Shown here one piece after another: positions 1 to 11,914 of a DNA stretch of 64,000 bases. The DNA is from Onthophagus taurus. Lineage: Eukaryota; Arthropoda; Insecta; Coleoptera; Scarabaeidae. How positions within the stretch are numbered: the first letter of the stretch is position 1; every line of letters starts with the position of its first letter. The notes under the pieces were generated by a model. The model made no database searches. It saw only the letters and a list, made by a program, of their open reading frames with translations, and had not been told where the DNA came from. The position numbers and the translations under genes were made by a program. Where the stretch lies: the NCBI RefSeq assembly GCF_036711975.1, contig NC_091971.1:22389501-22453500 (forward strand), read 5' to 3'.

Positions 1-815
1 AATCATTTTAAGTCCGTTTATGGTTCAACGTCGAATTATTCTCTTTCATTCTATGATGACATTATCAACGATAACTCATTCGATTCGTTCAACTTGGAAT
101 CCTTCTCAATGAATGAAATTGGTGATGCCATAAATAAGCTTAAGTCTAAACGTACAGAGGGACCAGATGGTATTCCCTCTTACATTGTGAAGGGCTGCAA
201 AGACGCCTTTGTAATGCCATAATACATAATTTTTAATTTATCACTTGTGACGAATACATTTTCAAATGTTTGGAAGGTCGCAAGAGTGACTCCGATTCAT
301 AAATTTGGCCCCTCTGGCGATGTAGGAAATTATAGACCTATATAGGTAATTTCCTGTTTTGGTAAACTTTTCGAACAATTGATTTATCGTAGGGTTTTCA
401 ATCAAGTAAAACTTTCGTTGAATGAATCTTTACGGATTACGTTTCCAAAGCATTGGATGCTAGAGCTCAAGTGGATGTTATCTACACGGATTTTGCAAAA
501 GCATTCGATAGGGTGGATCATGATACGCTTCTGCAAAAGCTGGCACAACACGGGTTTTCTTATTCTACGCTTAGTTTTTTTGTTTCATATCTGTCCAACA
601 GATTTTATTACGTCTCTTATAAACACGCAGTATCAGATATGTTGGGGATTGATTTAGGAGTTCCGCAGGGTAGTAATCTGGGACCTTTGTTATTCTTGTT
701 ATTTATAAATGATTTGTCCCTGGTAATTAACTCAACCAGATGCTTACTCTTCGCGGACGATCTGAAGATATTCATAACTGTACATGACTTAAATTACTGC
801 CGGGCCCTAATTTAA
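1..815 (+). pseudogene. Jockey-like non-LTR retrotransposon reverse transcriptase, broken
   Basis: This is a fragment of the pol protein of a Jockey-clade LINE, the enzyme that copies element RNA at a nicked target. The reading frame is open from base 1 and carries the start of the RT domain, with the signature EGPDGIPSYI near 160-180. It is then broken by TAA at 220-222, by TAG near 340 and by a frame change near 440-455. The remainder, 453-815, shows DFAKAFDRVDH, GVPQGSNLGPLLF and the catalytic box FADD (near 751-762). The 5' end lies outside the window and the maturase-like C-terminus is missing. It resembles the better preserved copy at 51374-54280. The call is secure; the exact clade is less so. 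Confidence 0.85.
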
Positions 816-1118
816 CCAGTAGCTAACTAAAAAATTGGTTCCGGCCCAACTCAACACCAAATTCTTTAGCTTTCTCTGTAATTCGAATTTCCATTGGCAG
901 TATGCATCATCAACATTATTGTATACTTACTATATAATATATTCGAAAACATATATCGCCCTCAATGGTAAAAGAGGAATGCATAAACATCCAAGAATAT
1001 CATTGATTTCATTGACAAGATATATTGGTCGTGGTACAATCTAATTTAAGCTATTAACTGTCAAATCAATCCTTAGCATCCGACAGAGATCACACGCATA
1101 TAAACATACATGTATGAC

Positions 1119-2765
1119 TTAATAATAATAATATGACTTTATTTGTCCCATTAGATGTACATTGACTTAGTATACATGAAATTATTATAAATTAAGCCAG
1201 GACAAATTAGGCGGAGTTCAGGTACAGCCGCAACAGCACCTGCTCTTCCGCTCAAACCTAATAAAACTAATTCTAATTCTAAATATACAAGAGAGAAAAA
1301 GAAAAGAAAAACGAAAAGAAACAGGAAAAGAAAAAGAAAATGAAAAAGACCCGATACTGAAATCATAATCAATTACCAAGCGCAAACCGTCCGATCCCTG
1401 ACGCCCTACAATGCATCCTGAATTTGAGACAAGCGGCCCCTCATTCTGTCACGAAACAACCTTAAAGAAGTGCTACATTTTATAGTTGATGGCAAATCAT
1501 TAAGAATATGTGTTATTTGGTATGAAAAGCATTTCTTAAATAGCTGGTGATGATGGATCGGCGGGGTCCTTGAATCGAATATTCAAGGTGTGAACATCGG
1601 TACGAAATTTTATTCTATTGAACAAGTATGGAGGTTTCTTCAAAGTAATTATATTAAAGAACAACACTGCCGAATGAAGTATGCGCCTGTTTTTCATGTT
1701 GAGCCAACTCAAATCCTTTAATTTGTGCTAAACATGCTGACGCCCCCGTAACCCAAATATCAAGCGCAAGCAAGAATTTTGAATTTTCTGAATTTTTTTC
1801 GTATTACTATACGAAATACACGGATCATGCAATGTATCACAATAATTAAAATGCGATAATACCAAGGCATCGCACAAAAGCACCCTTGTTCTACGATTAA
1901 GGAACGACCGACCGCCATAAATCAGCTTAAGAGCAGCATACGCGGAAGCAGTGCTTATTTATGTGTTTATTAAAGTTTAAATTTTCGTCCAATAAGACTC
2001 CCAAGTTTCTCACACAATCCTTCAGCGGCAATACTTGATTGTTGACAACTATCTTGACCCGATCCTGAACACAATTGTCACTTATCACCTTTCTTGGCCC
2101 GAATAAAATCAGCTCTGTTTTAGCAGCATTCAGACAAAGGCAGTGACGCCTAGAAACCAGCTCCAAAGCCTCTATATCCGAAGTCAGACCAAAACAAGCA
2201 TCATCGACATCCGATGGCAGAAAAGATATATATAACTGGGTGTCATCCGCGTAGAAATGATGATTATAACTTTTTATGTATCTGTTAAAATGCGATGTGT
2301 AAAGTGAGTATAGCAATGGACCCAAAATTGAACCCTGAGGAACACATACACCTTCACGCACTGCATTCTGCCCGACACGTAACTGTACAAGAACCCCGAT
2401 GCAAGATCATCAAACCCAATATAGCGAAGTATGGCATACATCAAGTCATGATTGATAGTATCAAAAGCCTTTGAATAATCTAAGAGACACATCAAAGTCA
2501 ATTTACCTTGGTCTGTGCTTCGTACGACATCGTCCACAATATTCGATAGAGCTGTATTACAGCCATGCTTTTTAAAACCTGACTGTGTAGGCGGTAAAAG
2601 GTTGTATTCCGTAACATAGTCCTTTAATTGTGATTCGATTACTCTTTCTGTAATTTTTGCCAATATTGGTAAAATACTAATTGGAGGAAGGTCTTTGAGG
2701 TGATCAACATTCGCTTTCTTTAGTAGAGGCAGAACCATGGACCTTTTCCAACAAGTGAAACACCA
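1119..2765 (-). pseudogene. CR1-like non-LTR retrotransposon, 5'-truncated
   Basis: Reading leftwards on the minus strand, the RT domain begins inside motif 1 (CWKRSMVLPLLKKA, 2710-2750). It continues through PPISILP, QSGFKKHGCNTAL, DYSKAFDTINHD, then [22 protein letters not shown] and [10 protein letters not shown] frame change near 2330-2360 separates two otherwise open pieces (2274-2813 and 1927-2361). Past a stop at 1927 more C-terminal sequence is readable in shifted frames: SHFNYCDTLH, KKIQKIQNSCLRLIFG and a final ILNDLPSTIK, typical of CR1/L2-type elements. The 3' end is a short (ATT)n run at 1119-1133 next to aaagtcata, the kind of microsatellite tail CR1-like elements use. The start inside RT indicates 5' truncation at insertion. 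Confidence 0.85.
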
Positions 2766-3505
2766 ACAAAATATACAGTTTTTACTTGTACTGTGATACG
2801 TGTACTTGTTCATTCACCGTTATTGTTAATCCTTGTTAATAATTTATGTATAGTACGAACGTCATATTGTTACACAATTCGGTAGAGAATGGCGACAGAA
2901 AAGTCAAGAATCCAGAAAAAGTGTTGGTAAATATTTTTAAAGCTTATCTACTTTTGTAACACATCCTTTGTTTGCTATTTTACTCTTATTTCAGATTTTT
3001 CATAATTTCAAATAAAGCACAAAAAATGGAAAAAATGTACCAGTTTAAGGATCATCTCTGTACAAAAGTAAAAAAGAAAGTTTCGTGTGTATTAATCATA
3101 TCTCTTCTGTAAGAATTGAAAACATTTCGGTTATTAGATAATCAGTTGTGATCCTTCATGCGTCTATGACAGTTTTCTGTACAGTATTATGTCACATCTA
3201 AACTAGCTAAACGAAATGTTTTTTACGATATTCTTGTAACTAGACTCATGATAGAACTAACATTTATTATACTTAAAAATATAACAATTCTAGAATGTTA
3301 TTACATTTCAAATTTCTCATGTAAAGCTTAACAATATTACAAATATTACAATTAAGTTTATTTGGATCACTTGTGAATAACAAAACTTATTCCAAGTAGA
3401 AATAACTATTATTTTACTTACCTTAAAGAAACTGCCAGCCATTTTTTAAAGGTAATATCCGTCCCCCAATACGTATTATATAATCGTACGAAGTAAAACG
3501 TTTAC
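2766..3505. other. No gene recognised; probable FNIP intron sequence
   Basis: This is AT-rich sequence between the CR1-like element and FNIP exon 5. On the minus strand there is a splice-donor-like ctttaag/gtaagt near 3420-3431 preceded by an ATG (MAGSFFK), but no matching FNIP homology or acceptor was found. The next FNIP exon is therefore expected further left, probably outside the window. Confidence 0.5.
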
Positions 3506-6500
3506 TTCTATCTTATTTAGCAAAAGGTTGAAGATGTCCGAATTTATCCCGGGATAAATTCCTTGTGCAAAGCTACAAAACTTCATCTGATGCAATTGCT
3601 GCTCTTCGTCATCCAAAGTTATGACCACTACTGAAAACTCTGTATTTATAAACATCTTGAACAATACTAACGCCATGAAGCCCAAACTTAGAAGTTCGGA
3701 ATTAAAAGGCACAAAACGATCCTTCGAGATTAGTGATCAGTAATTAACTTACATTAGATCATGCCTGCTTTTCGCGTCAAATCAAAGATTTCTTTGCCGA
3801 CAGCAACGCATTATCCAAGAATTCTGCAGAACATCGTCTCCCACAGTTAATCCAGTAATTAACTGCCGGGACTTACATCTATTCTGTAATGATAGTGTAA
3901 GATCCAATTTTAATTAAATATCCACCAAGAGCAACCCAGATTTGTTCTTGCGTGCGAAAATGTAATACCCTGCATGCGTATATGGCACAGACATCATTGA
4001 GAAGTCCAGCTATCACTGTTATAGAACTGATATAGCACTGACAAGTTACTATTACGGATCCTTAAAGGATAAAAACACACTTTAAAATCTTACCACGGGG
4101 CAGAAAAATCGACCGTTTTAGAGCACAATCGAAGTTTAAATAATCTAATTTTTTCGATAAAAACTTTGTATTAATATTAAATAGATTACCATTTTTTGGT
4201 AAACTCCACATTGGAACAGATTTAGGACCCTCGAAAGATTGAGCTCCACAAAAACCAGAATCCCCAATCAAGCTAGTATTTGGAATGGTCGAACCGGCAG
4301 TGCATCCAAGATTTGGAACATCCAGTGGTGAACTACGTGTCCTTCTACAAACTAGTAAATTAATTCAAATTATCATTTATAAAATCAAATACGTTTTTGT
4401 GTTGCATTACCTAATAAAGTATCTGAAGCAGTGCTATGAACAGATTGATCACTAAACGAAGTAGTACAACTGGTGCTCGAATCTTCTAACCTAATGGAAT
4501 GATCAAGATTGTGTAAAGAAGCTGTCCCATTTTCAATACAAGTCCTTCCGGGCGCGGAATTCCTCAGATTTTTAACGGTATGGGACGGTCTTGGACAAGG
4601 AAAAACCTGGGTGCACATGATACTCGCCGGTGAATTGAGACTATGGATTTTGTAGGAAGTTCCCCGATAACTCATGGCGACCGAGCCGAAGATCATCTCG
4701 CCGAGTTGTTGAACGTCCGAGTGAGGTTTCGCGTACTAAACAGGAACAATTAGTATTGAAAAAGTCCCTTTCTGGACCTTGGTCGAAGATCAAGCAACAA
4801 ACCGAGTATCCATGTCCGTTGGATATTTCGGCGAATTTCGCTTTTTTCTCTTCGTCCGTGAGGGAAATCGTCTGCGTGGTGTATCCATTTTGTTGTGGAC
4901 CCAATGGGACTTTATCAACCGCTTGGGAATCAAACAACAATTTTCTACCTCTGAAGTCGCATTCACGGAATAACACCACTCTGACTTGTTCATTGTTGAA
5001 GTGGAATAATTTTTCGCTGTAACAAAATTTAAATTATTAGAAAGATCAAATCAAGAACAAAATAATCATTAAAACGTCATGTTTTGTATTATTTTGTTAT
5101 TTTTTTTTATTTCCACTTGGAATGAAAAATAAAATAAAACTTGGAGAGTTTATTTATACAACGTATCAAAATAACGCGTGGTATCTCTCCCCAGGTCATA
5201 TGATGATATTTACTCGTCCGTTTTATTCGCGATAAATTCACTTCGTTTCGCTCTCTCTCTTTCTACTCGTTCAAAAAGCTTTAGATTTAATACACATTAT
5301 TGAGTACAATCGTTAATTTTTTTCGCGTGAAATTCTCGTGCATCTTTTTTCTTGGTAAACACATTCCCGGTCGTATTTTTGTCCGTTATCGGAAAACGAT
5401 GCTGCACTGGAATTTACCAAGTCGCCGGAGTGTTTAATTTACGTAAAACGCATCTGGCGATTGTGAAATGATCGATATGTTTTACACGATAAAAAACATT
5501 AAAATAAAAGTATAAAATATATTTTTTTATTTTTTGAAAAGACACGTTCCTTCAAAGAAAATGAACCAAAATGCGAGCAACAATTAAGGATTTTATTTTG
5601 ATTGCGTAGTGATTGCTTTGCTGAGGGTGGCGTAATTTTATTGGCATCAACTACTAGAGGTGTTAACTGATACTTGTGTCTTACTTTGAAATAAGTATTT
5701 ATACGTTGTTCTTTGGAACAGTTACTAAGTTTAAAAAAATAATAGGTACTAAATACTAGTTTTATAAACTTTAACGATTCCTTTTCAATAAATATTTTTT
5801 ACTCATAACGTCTTTATCCATCAGCTATAGTTAATTTTATTAAGAAAAATCGTCCAATTTTGACATTTTATGATTTGTGCTATATCACTAGAAACTGGTG
5901 ATAGATAAATACGAAATAATTATGGATTATGATTCCTTGGTGCATTTAGAATATATTTTATCCATAATGTCTTTCTCCATTAGTTTTAGTACTTTTATTA
6001 TAGCTAATTTTATTAAGAAAAATCTTCCAATTTTGACATTCTGTGATTTATGCTATATCACTAGAAACTGATGATAGATAAACATGAAGTTAATATGGAT
6101 TATGATTCCTTGATGCATTAAGAATATTTTTTATCTATAACGTCTTTCTCTATTAATTTTAGTACTTACGTTATACATAGTTAATTTTATTAAGAAAAAC
6201 CGTTCAATTTTTACATTTTATGATTTATGCTATATCACTAGAAACTGGTGATAGATAAATATGAAATAATTATGGATTATTATTTCCTGATGCATTAGGA
6301 ATACTTCTATCCATAACGTCCTTCTCCATCACTTTTAGTACTTACGATATGTTTAATTTTATTGAGAAAAATCGTTTAATTTTGACATTTTGTGATTTAT
6401 GCTATTTCAGTAGAAACTGGTGATAGATAAATATGAAATAATTATGGATTATGATTCCCTGATGCATTAAGAATATTTTTTATCCATAACGTCTTTCTCC

Positions 6501-9500
6501 ATTAATTTTAGTACTTACGTTATACAAAGTTAATTTTATTAAGAAAAATCGTTCAATTTTTACACTTTATGATTTATGCTATATCACTAGAAACTGGTGA
6601 TAGATAAATATGAAATAATTATGGATTATTATTTCCTGATGCATTATGAATACTTTTATCCATAACGTCCTTCACCATCACTTTTAGTACTTACGTTATT
6701 GTTAATTTTATTGAGAAAAAACGTTTAATTTTTACATTTTATTATTTATGCTATATCACTAGAAACTGGTGATAGATAAATATGACATAATTATGGATTA
6801 TTATTTCCTGATGCATTAGGAATACTTTTATCCATAACATCCTTCTCCATCACTTTTAGTATTTACGTCATTGTTAATTTTATTGAGAAAAATTGTTTAA
6901 TTTTGACATTTTGTGATTTATGCTATATCACTAGAAACTGGTGATAGATAAATATGAAATAATTATGGATTATTATATCCTGATGTATTAGGAATATTTT
7001 TATCCATAACGTCCTTCTCCATCACATTTAGTACTTACGTTTTTGTTAATTTTATTGAGAAAAATCGTTTAATTTTGACATTTTGTGATTTATGCTTTAT
7101 CACTAGAAACTGCTGATAGATAAATATGAAATAATTATGGTTTACGATTTCTTAATGCAATAAGAATATTTTTTATCTATGACGTCTTTCTCCACCAGTT
7201 TTAATTGTATTTACATTTTACGTAATTGATTTTATTAAGGAAAATCGTCCAATTTTAACATTTTCTGATTTATGCAATATCACTAGAAACTGGTGATAGA
7301 TAAATACGAAACAATTATGGATTATAATCCCTTGGTGCATTTAGAATATATTTTATCCATAACATCTTCCTCCATTAGTTTTAGTACTTGCGTTATAGTT
7401 AATTTTATTAAGAAAAATGATCCAATTTTGACATTTTGTGGTTTATGCTATATCACTAGAAAACTGGTGATAGATAAATACGAAACAATTATGGATTATA
7501 ATCCCTTGGTGCATTTAGAATATATTTTATCCATAACATCTTCCTCCATTAGTTTTAGTACTTGCGTTATAGTTAATTTTATTAAGAAAAATGATCCAAT
7601 TTTGACATTTTGTGGTTTATGCTATATCACTAGAAAACTGGTGATAGATAAATACGAAACAATTATGGATTATAATCCCTTGGTGCATTTAGAATATATT
7701 TTATCCATAACATCTTTCTCCATTAGTGTTAGTACTTGCGTTATAGTTAATTTTATTATGAAATCGTCCAATTTTGACATTTTGTGATTTATGCTATATC
7801 ACTGGAAACTGGTGATAGATAAATATGAAATAATTATGGATTATGATTTCTTGATGTATTAGGAATACTTTTATCCATAATGTCTTTTTCCGTTACTTTT
7901 AATACTTACGTTACAGTTTAAGAAAAATTGTTCAATTTGGACATTTTGTGATTTATGCTATATTGCTAGAAACTGGTAATAGATAAATATGAAATAACTA
8001 TGGATTATGATTTAGGAATTTTTTTATCCATAATGGCCTTATCCATCAGTTTTAATACTTGCGTTATAGTTAATTGTATTAAGAAAAATCGTAAAATTTT
8101 GACATTTTGTGATTTATGCCATATTACTTGAAACTGGTGATAGATAAACATGAAGTTATTATGGATTATGATTCCTTGATGCATTAAGAATATTTTTTAT
8201 CTATAACGTCTTTCTCTATTAATTTTAGTATTTACGTTATACATAGTTAATTTTATTAAGAAAAATCGTTCAATTTTTACACTTTTTTATTATCACTAGA
8301 AACTGGTGATAGATAAATATGAAATAATTATGGATTATGATTCCTTGGTGCATTTAGAATATATTTTATCCATAATGTCTTTCTCCATTAGTTTTAGTAC
8401 TTTTATTATAGCTAATTTTATTAAGAACAATCTTCCAATTTTGACATTTTGTGATTTATGCTTTATCACTAGAAACTGGTGATAGATAAATATGAAATAA
8501 TTATGGAATACGATTTCTTAATGCATTAAGAATATTTTTTATCCATGACGTCTTTCTCCATCAGTTTTAATTGTATTTACGTTGTAATTGATTTTATTAA
8601 GAAAAATCGTCCAACTTTAACATTTTCTGATTTATGCAATATCACTAGAAACTGGTGATAGATAAATACGAAATAATTATGGATTATGATTCCTTGGTGC
8701 ATTTAGAATATATTTTATCCATAACGTCTTTCTCCATTAGTTTTAGTACTTGCGTTATACTTAAATTTAATTATGAAAAATCGTCCAATTTTAACATTTT
8801 ATGATTTATGCTATATCACTAGAAACTGGTGATAGATAAATACGAAATAATTACGGATTATGATTTCCTGATGCATTAGGAATATTCTTATCCATAACGT
8901 CCTTCTCCATCATATTTAGTACTTACGTTATAGTTAAGTTTATTAAGAAAAATTGTTCAATTTTGACATTTTGTGATTTATGCAATATCACTGGAAACTG
9001 GTGATAGATAAATATAAAATAATTATGGATTATGATTTTTTGATGCGTTAGGAATATTCATAATGTACATCAGTTTTAATACTTACGTTATAGTTAATTT
9101 TATTAAGAAAAGATATCCTATTTTGACATTTTGGGGATTTATGCTATATTACCTATTAAGGCTCGTTACTACCATCATCTGGTTAAGCTATCTAAGGGAT
9201 TATTACCGCGGTTACGGCTATCTTACGCGCTCTGATTGGCCACTAGATGGGTTTATCTTTTTGATAAATTTAACTAAAAGATGGTAGTAATGGACCCTAA
9301 GACCTGAGGAACAGTTGTACCAGGTACATATTTGGAACAGGAACATATTGTACCTGTTCTCCAACAATACTAGTTTATAACATCTCTAGCTTCAATTCTT
9401 CTCCATAAGAATGATAGCACTCAATTTAATGTTAAATTTTTTTTGGAATAAGATCCGGTCGCAATCGTCTAAACAACGGTTTCCGGTAACCAATTTCCAC

Positions 9501-10324
9501 ATCGACTTTCAAATCAGTTGCTAAGGAAGTAAGATCTCAAATCGACACCACATCAGTCCTTACAACATCCTCCGCATTCCAAACAAAGATATATCGGAAC
9601 TGATATAAAAGTGGGTTGGTCACCCTACCCACTTTCTCAATGTGCAAATCAAAGCTTAAATAGGATATGGCGTGGTACTTAGATTAAATTGTTAACATAT
9701 AGGTGTTGTAATAGCCGGATGTGACTAACACAGGGGCTTTTTCTTACTTTGTGTATTTTAGCCTTAATAAAATGTTTATCAAAATATTTGCAATATACAA
9801 CAATACAAGGACGCGAGTCTTATTGTTAGAACAAAGAAATTCCAATATCGAGTTGTTAATCTTAAAAATAAACAATATGATGTTAAAAAAACTAAAACTT
9901 TTTTAAAAATGTTCATTTCCTAAAAGTTGCTTGTTAAAATTAATATTTAAAGAAGATAACAACATTAAAAAATATATCGACACCTTTAAAATTTCTAAGT
10001 AAACATGGTAAAAAATGATAAAATTAAAGATAAATTCGATTAATAAAAAACTACATGATTTAAACGATTTGCGAAATGGTGTTGATTTTGGGTGGCGCGA
10101 TGCTTGTCTATTGCGAAACCATACTCAAGTCGAGTCCGATGTTGTGGGCAACGTTTGAATGGAGTCACGATCACGTGCTACTATTTTTAGAGCCCCCCGT
10201 TGCCGCTTTTCGAACTCTCCTCATGTGACGACGACGAAACGGACCGCGGCGGCTCTAAAAATGTCTTCTCTGAGCTCGAATTGCGCGACTGAAATTTCAT
10301 CAACAACTTCTCAGTAATGCTCAT
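3506..10324 (-). CDS. FNIP: Folliculin-interacting protein (FNIP), 5' five exons
   Basis: FNIP proteins bind folliculin (FLCN) at the lysosome surface and act in nutrient sensing through Rag GTPases/mTORC1 and AMPK. Exons read on the minus strand: E1 10324-10245 (ATG, tentative), E2 5016-4803, E3 4735-4411, E4 4351-4094, E5 3639-3506. They total 1011 nt, exactly 337 codons, and every junction phase is consistent. Family landmarks as I remember them from vertebrate FNIP1: VVLFRECDFRGRKLLFDS in E2, QLGEMIFGSVAMSYRG then KIHSLNSP in E3, and in E5 an ITLDDEEQQ block matching the longin-end segment. Acceptors (tttgttacag, cctgtttag, ttactag, aatacag) and donors (tcg/gtttgt, tag/gtaatg, gtg/gtaaga, gaa/gtaaac) are good. 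The E1 donor (gcg/gtccgt) is weak. Animal FNIPs are usually about 1000 aa or more, so the C-terminal DENN part is expected beyond the window. E2-E5 are strongly supported; E1 is a reasoned guess. Confidence 0.8.
5017..5780. other. FNIP intron 1, unique part
   Basis: This is AT-rich intronic sequence between exon 2 and the satellite. No ORF, RNA gene or element end is recognised. It is flanked on the left by the exon 2 acceptor (tttgttacag on the minus strand). Confidence 0.5.
5780..9130. repeat. Satellite-like tandem array, about 19 units of 160-178 bp
   Basis: The landmark gaaactggtgatagataaat recurs about every 170-178 bp (near 5890, 6064, 6241, 6413, 6589, 6762, 6936, 7109, 7287, 7462, 7638, 7806, 7967, 8130, 8299, 8474, 8648, 8822, 8994). 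All units are in the same orientation. Each also carries taattttattaagaaaaatcg and a gatttatgctatatcac word. Divergence between most units is roughly 5-15 % by eye, while units spanning 7287-7790 are almost identical, which is a recent local expansion. Because those units are about 177 bp (59 codons), they create a repeated 164-codon ORF at 7293-7787 that I regard as fortuitous. The array sits inside FNIP intron 1 if exon 1 is correct. Confidence 0.95.
9160..9297. mobile_element. PIF/Harbinger-type MITE, 138 bp
   Basis: Imperfect terminal inverted repeats (GGCTCGTTACTACCATC at the left; the complement of GGGTCCATTACTACCATC at the right) are flanked by the 3-bp duplication TAA (9157-9159 and 9298-9300). 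Its interior (ggttacggctatcttacgcgctctgattgg) resembles that of the element at 62372-62507, so the two belong to one related group. It has no coding capacity. Confidence 0.7.
9301..10244. other. No gene recognised; GC-richer patch at 10080-10244
   Basis: Sequence from 9301 to about 10080 is AT-rich with nothing recognisable. From about 10080 GC and CpG content rises towards the putative FNIP exon 1. The stretch includes a CACGTG E-box at 10172-10177 and a 12-bp inverted repeat, atttttagagcc (about 10184) with ggctctaaaaat (about 10250). Confidence 0.4.
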
Positions 10325-10620
10325 TCTATAAATAAACCGAACGAATTATTAAATGAAATCTATTCCTGATCAATTAGTCCAATTTTGTTCATCGTATCAA
10401 CATCAATTGGCATCTCTTGGTTTGAGATCAAGTTGTTATGTCCCCTTCTACTTTCAATTCTCCTCCTGCGTATTCCGAGTAGAAAAAATCGCGAGATTAA
10501 CGTTTCTTTGAGGGGCACGTGACGATTCCACCTGAGGAGAAACATGTGACGATGACTAATACCGCTATTTGTCATGCCAAACGGTAAGGTCGGAAACGTA
10601 CTCGTTTCCTGTCACGTATA
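10325..10620 (-). promoter_or_regulatory. Candidate FNIP promoter and 5' UTR with CACGTG E-box
   Basis: This is the region upstream (minus strand) of the putative FNIP start codon at 10324. It is richer in GC/CpG than its surroundings and contains ggcacgtgacg (E-box CACGTG at 10516-10521), about 190 bp before the ATG, and further tcacg words near 10605. In vertebrates FLCN and FNIP genes respond to MiT/TFE factors that bind E-boxes of the form GTCACGTGAC. The match here is partial, so the regulatory reading is inference. No TATA box is obvious. Confidence 0.4.
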
Positions 10621-11914
10621 ATTAGATGTAATTCAGAAATTTATAATGTCACTTATAAATCGTTATTTTTTAATTTTATTTATGTTGAATTTGTAACATT
10701 TTTGATTAATATTAATTTTGATATTAGACGATCTAAGATTTATGTAATCGTATGTAACTTTCTTTATGTGTTACTTCATAGGAGATTTTGATTACGAAAA
10801 TGCTGGTTCTAAATTGCTTTCAACCGTATTTTCTAAACGAATGTAGATGTAGCAATGAAAATTTAATACATTAAAGATATTTGTGGGATATAATTTTATT
10901 ACCTTTGGTGTCCCGGCACTATTTAGCCGGTTAAAAATTTGTAATACTTTTTTCTTATCACTCAAATTCACAAATATTTGAGAAACATAATTAAATGAAA
11001 TGGCTTATGCTTAAGTTTGTCGCATTTTGGTGTGACACTGATGAATTAGCAACTCATTTGCAAAACGTTCAACGATAGATAGAATATTAAATTTAAAAAT
11101 ACGTGGTAAGAGAAAATTTCTCTCTTGATTGAGAGAAATTAAAAATTCTTTAGATTTACTTGGTGATGATTGTGATGATAGAATTAACCCTTTCAAGTCC
11201 TCCCATGTTTCTGTTGTAATTTTTGATTATTATATTGCTTTGCAAAATCGCTTTAGTTTGTAGATTTTTTGTACAATGTATTTCCCAAAAATACAATATT
11301 ATTATCAACCCATTTCACAATATGCATTTTAAGTTTTATTTAAGTTCAGTTAAATCGAAATTCATATCATTCCAAAAAACATAATCTATAATCAGTTCCA
11401 GACTAGCCATGATCATTTTTCAAATCCGATCAAAAAAAGAACTTTATGCCTAAAATCACAAGGGAAAGAATAAAACTCGGTAAATATGGCTCGGAATCGA
11501 TAAAATGCACTGAAACCGCGTTGGCGAGATTTGTTATTTTAAGAACAACTCAACCTATTTGACAACCCATATCGCTTATTAGATAGGTGACATCATAAAA
11601 CATTTGTTACATAATCTCAAGGTAAAAAAATCATCAAATCTATACCTGAGAGCTAAAGCGGTTAAGTCCACTTTTAACAAAAATGAACTAATGCTCAAAT
11701 AAGAATGCTCTAAAACCCAGTATTTAATTTTTAGTAAAATGTTTAGATTATAAATAAATAAGTCCTTTCGTTTTTAGTAGAAAACAGTCGTCCAAAATAG
11801 TAAGTCCAAAATTTCGACAAATGTTGCTTTGAAAAATAATTGAAAAGTTATTGACATATGAAGTCAAAAATTTATTTCTGTCTTCTAATCATTTTACTCT
11901 GATAATTGAACCGT
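10621..11914. other. No gene recognised
   Basis: AT-rich sequence. Short ORFs here show no family motif. The phrase aacataatctataatcagttcc (near 11379) recurs in variant form at about 13830 and 13995, indicating scraps of a dispersed repeat. Confidence 0.4.

Noticed and set aside
1151-1372. 73-codon minus-strand ORF rich in Phe/Leu
   Set aside because: It is the complement of an A/G-rich low-complexity tract in the 3' region of the CR1-like element.
3420-3450. ATG followed by MAGSFFK and a good donor gtaagt (minus), as an alternative first exon
   Set aside because: It lies downstream of FNIP exon 5 and is too short. No partner exon was found to the left.
4756-5022. Plus-strand ORFs of 88 and 64 codons
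   Set aside because: They overlap FNIP exon 2 in antisense and have no family motif.
7293-7787. 164-codon ORF with a perfect 59-residue internal repeat
   Set aside because: It is created by three near-identical satellite units of 177 bp, a multiple of three. Neighbouring units have stops and there is no domain.
5780-9130. CRISPR-like regular spacing of a conserved 20-mer
   Set aside because: The whole unit of about 175 bp is repeated, not just a short repeat between unique spacers, and the genome is eukaryotic.
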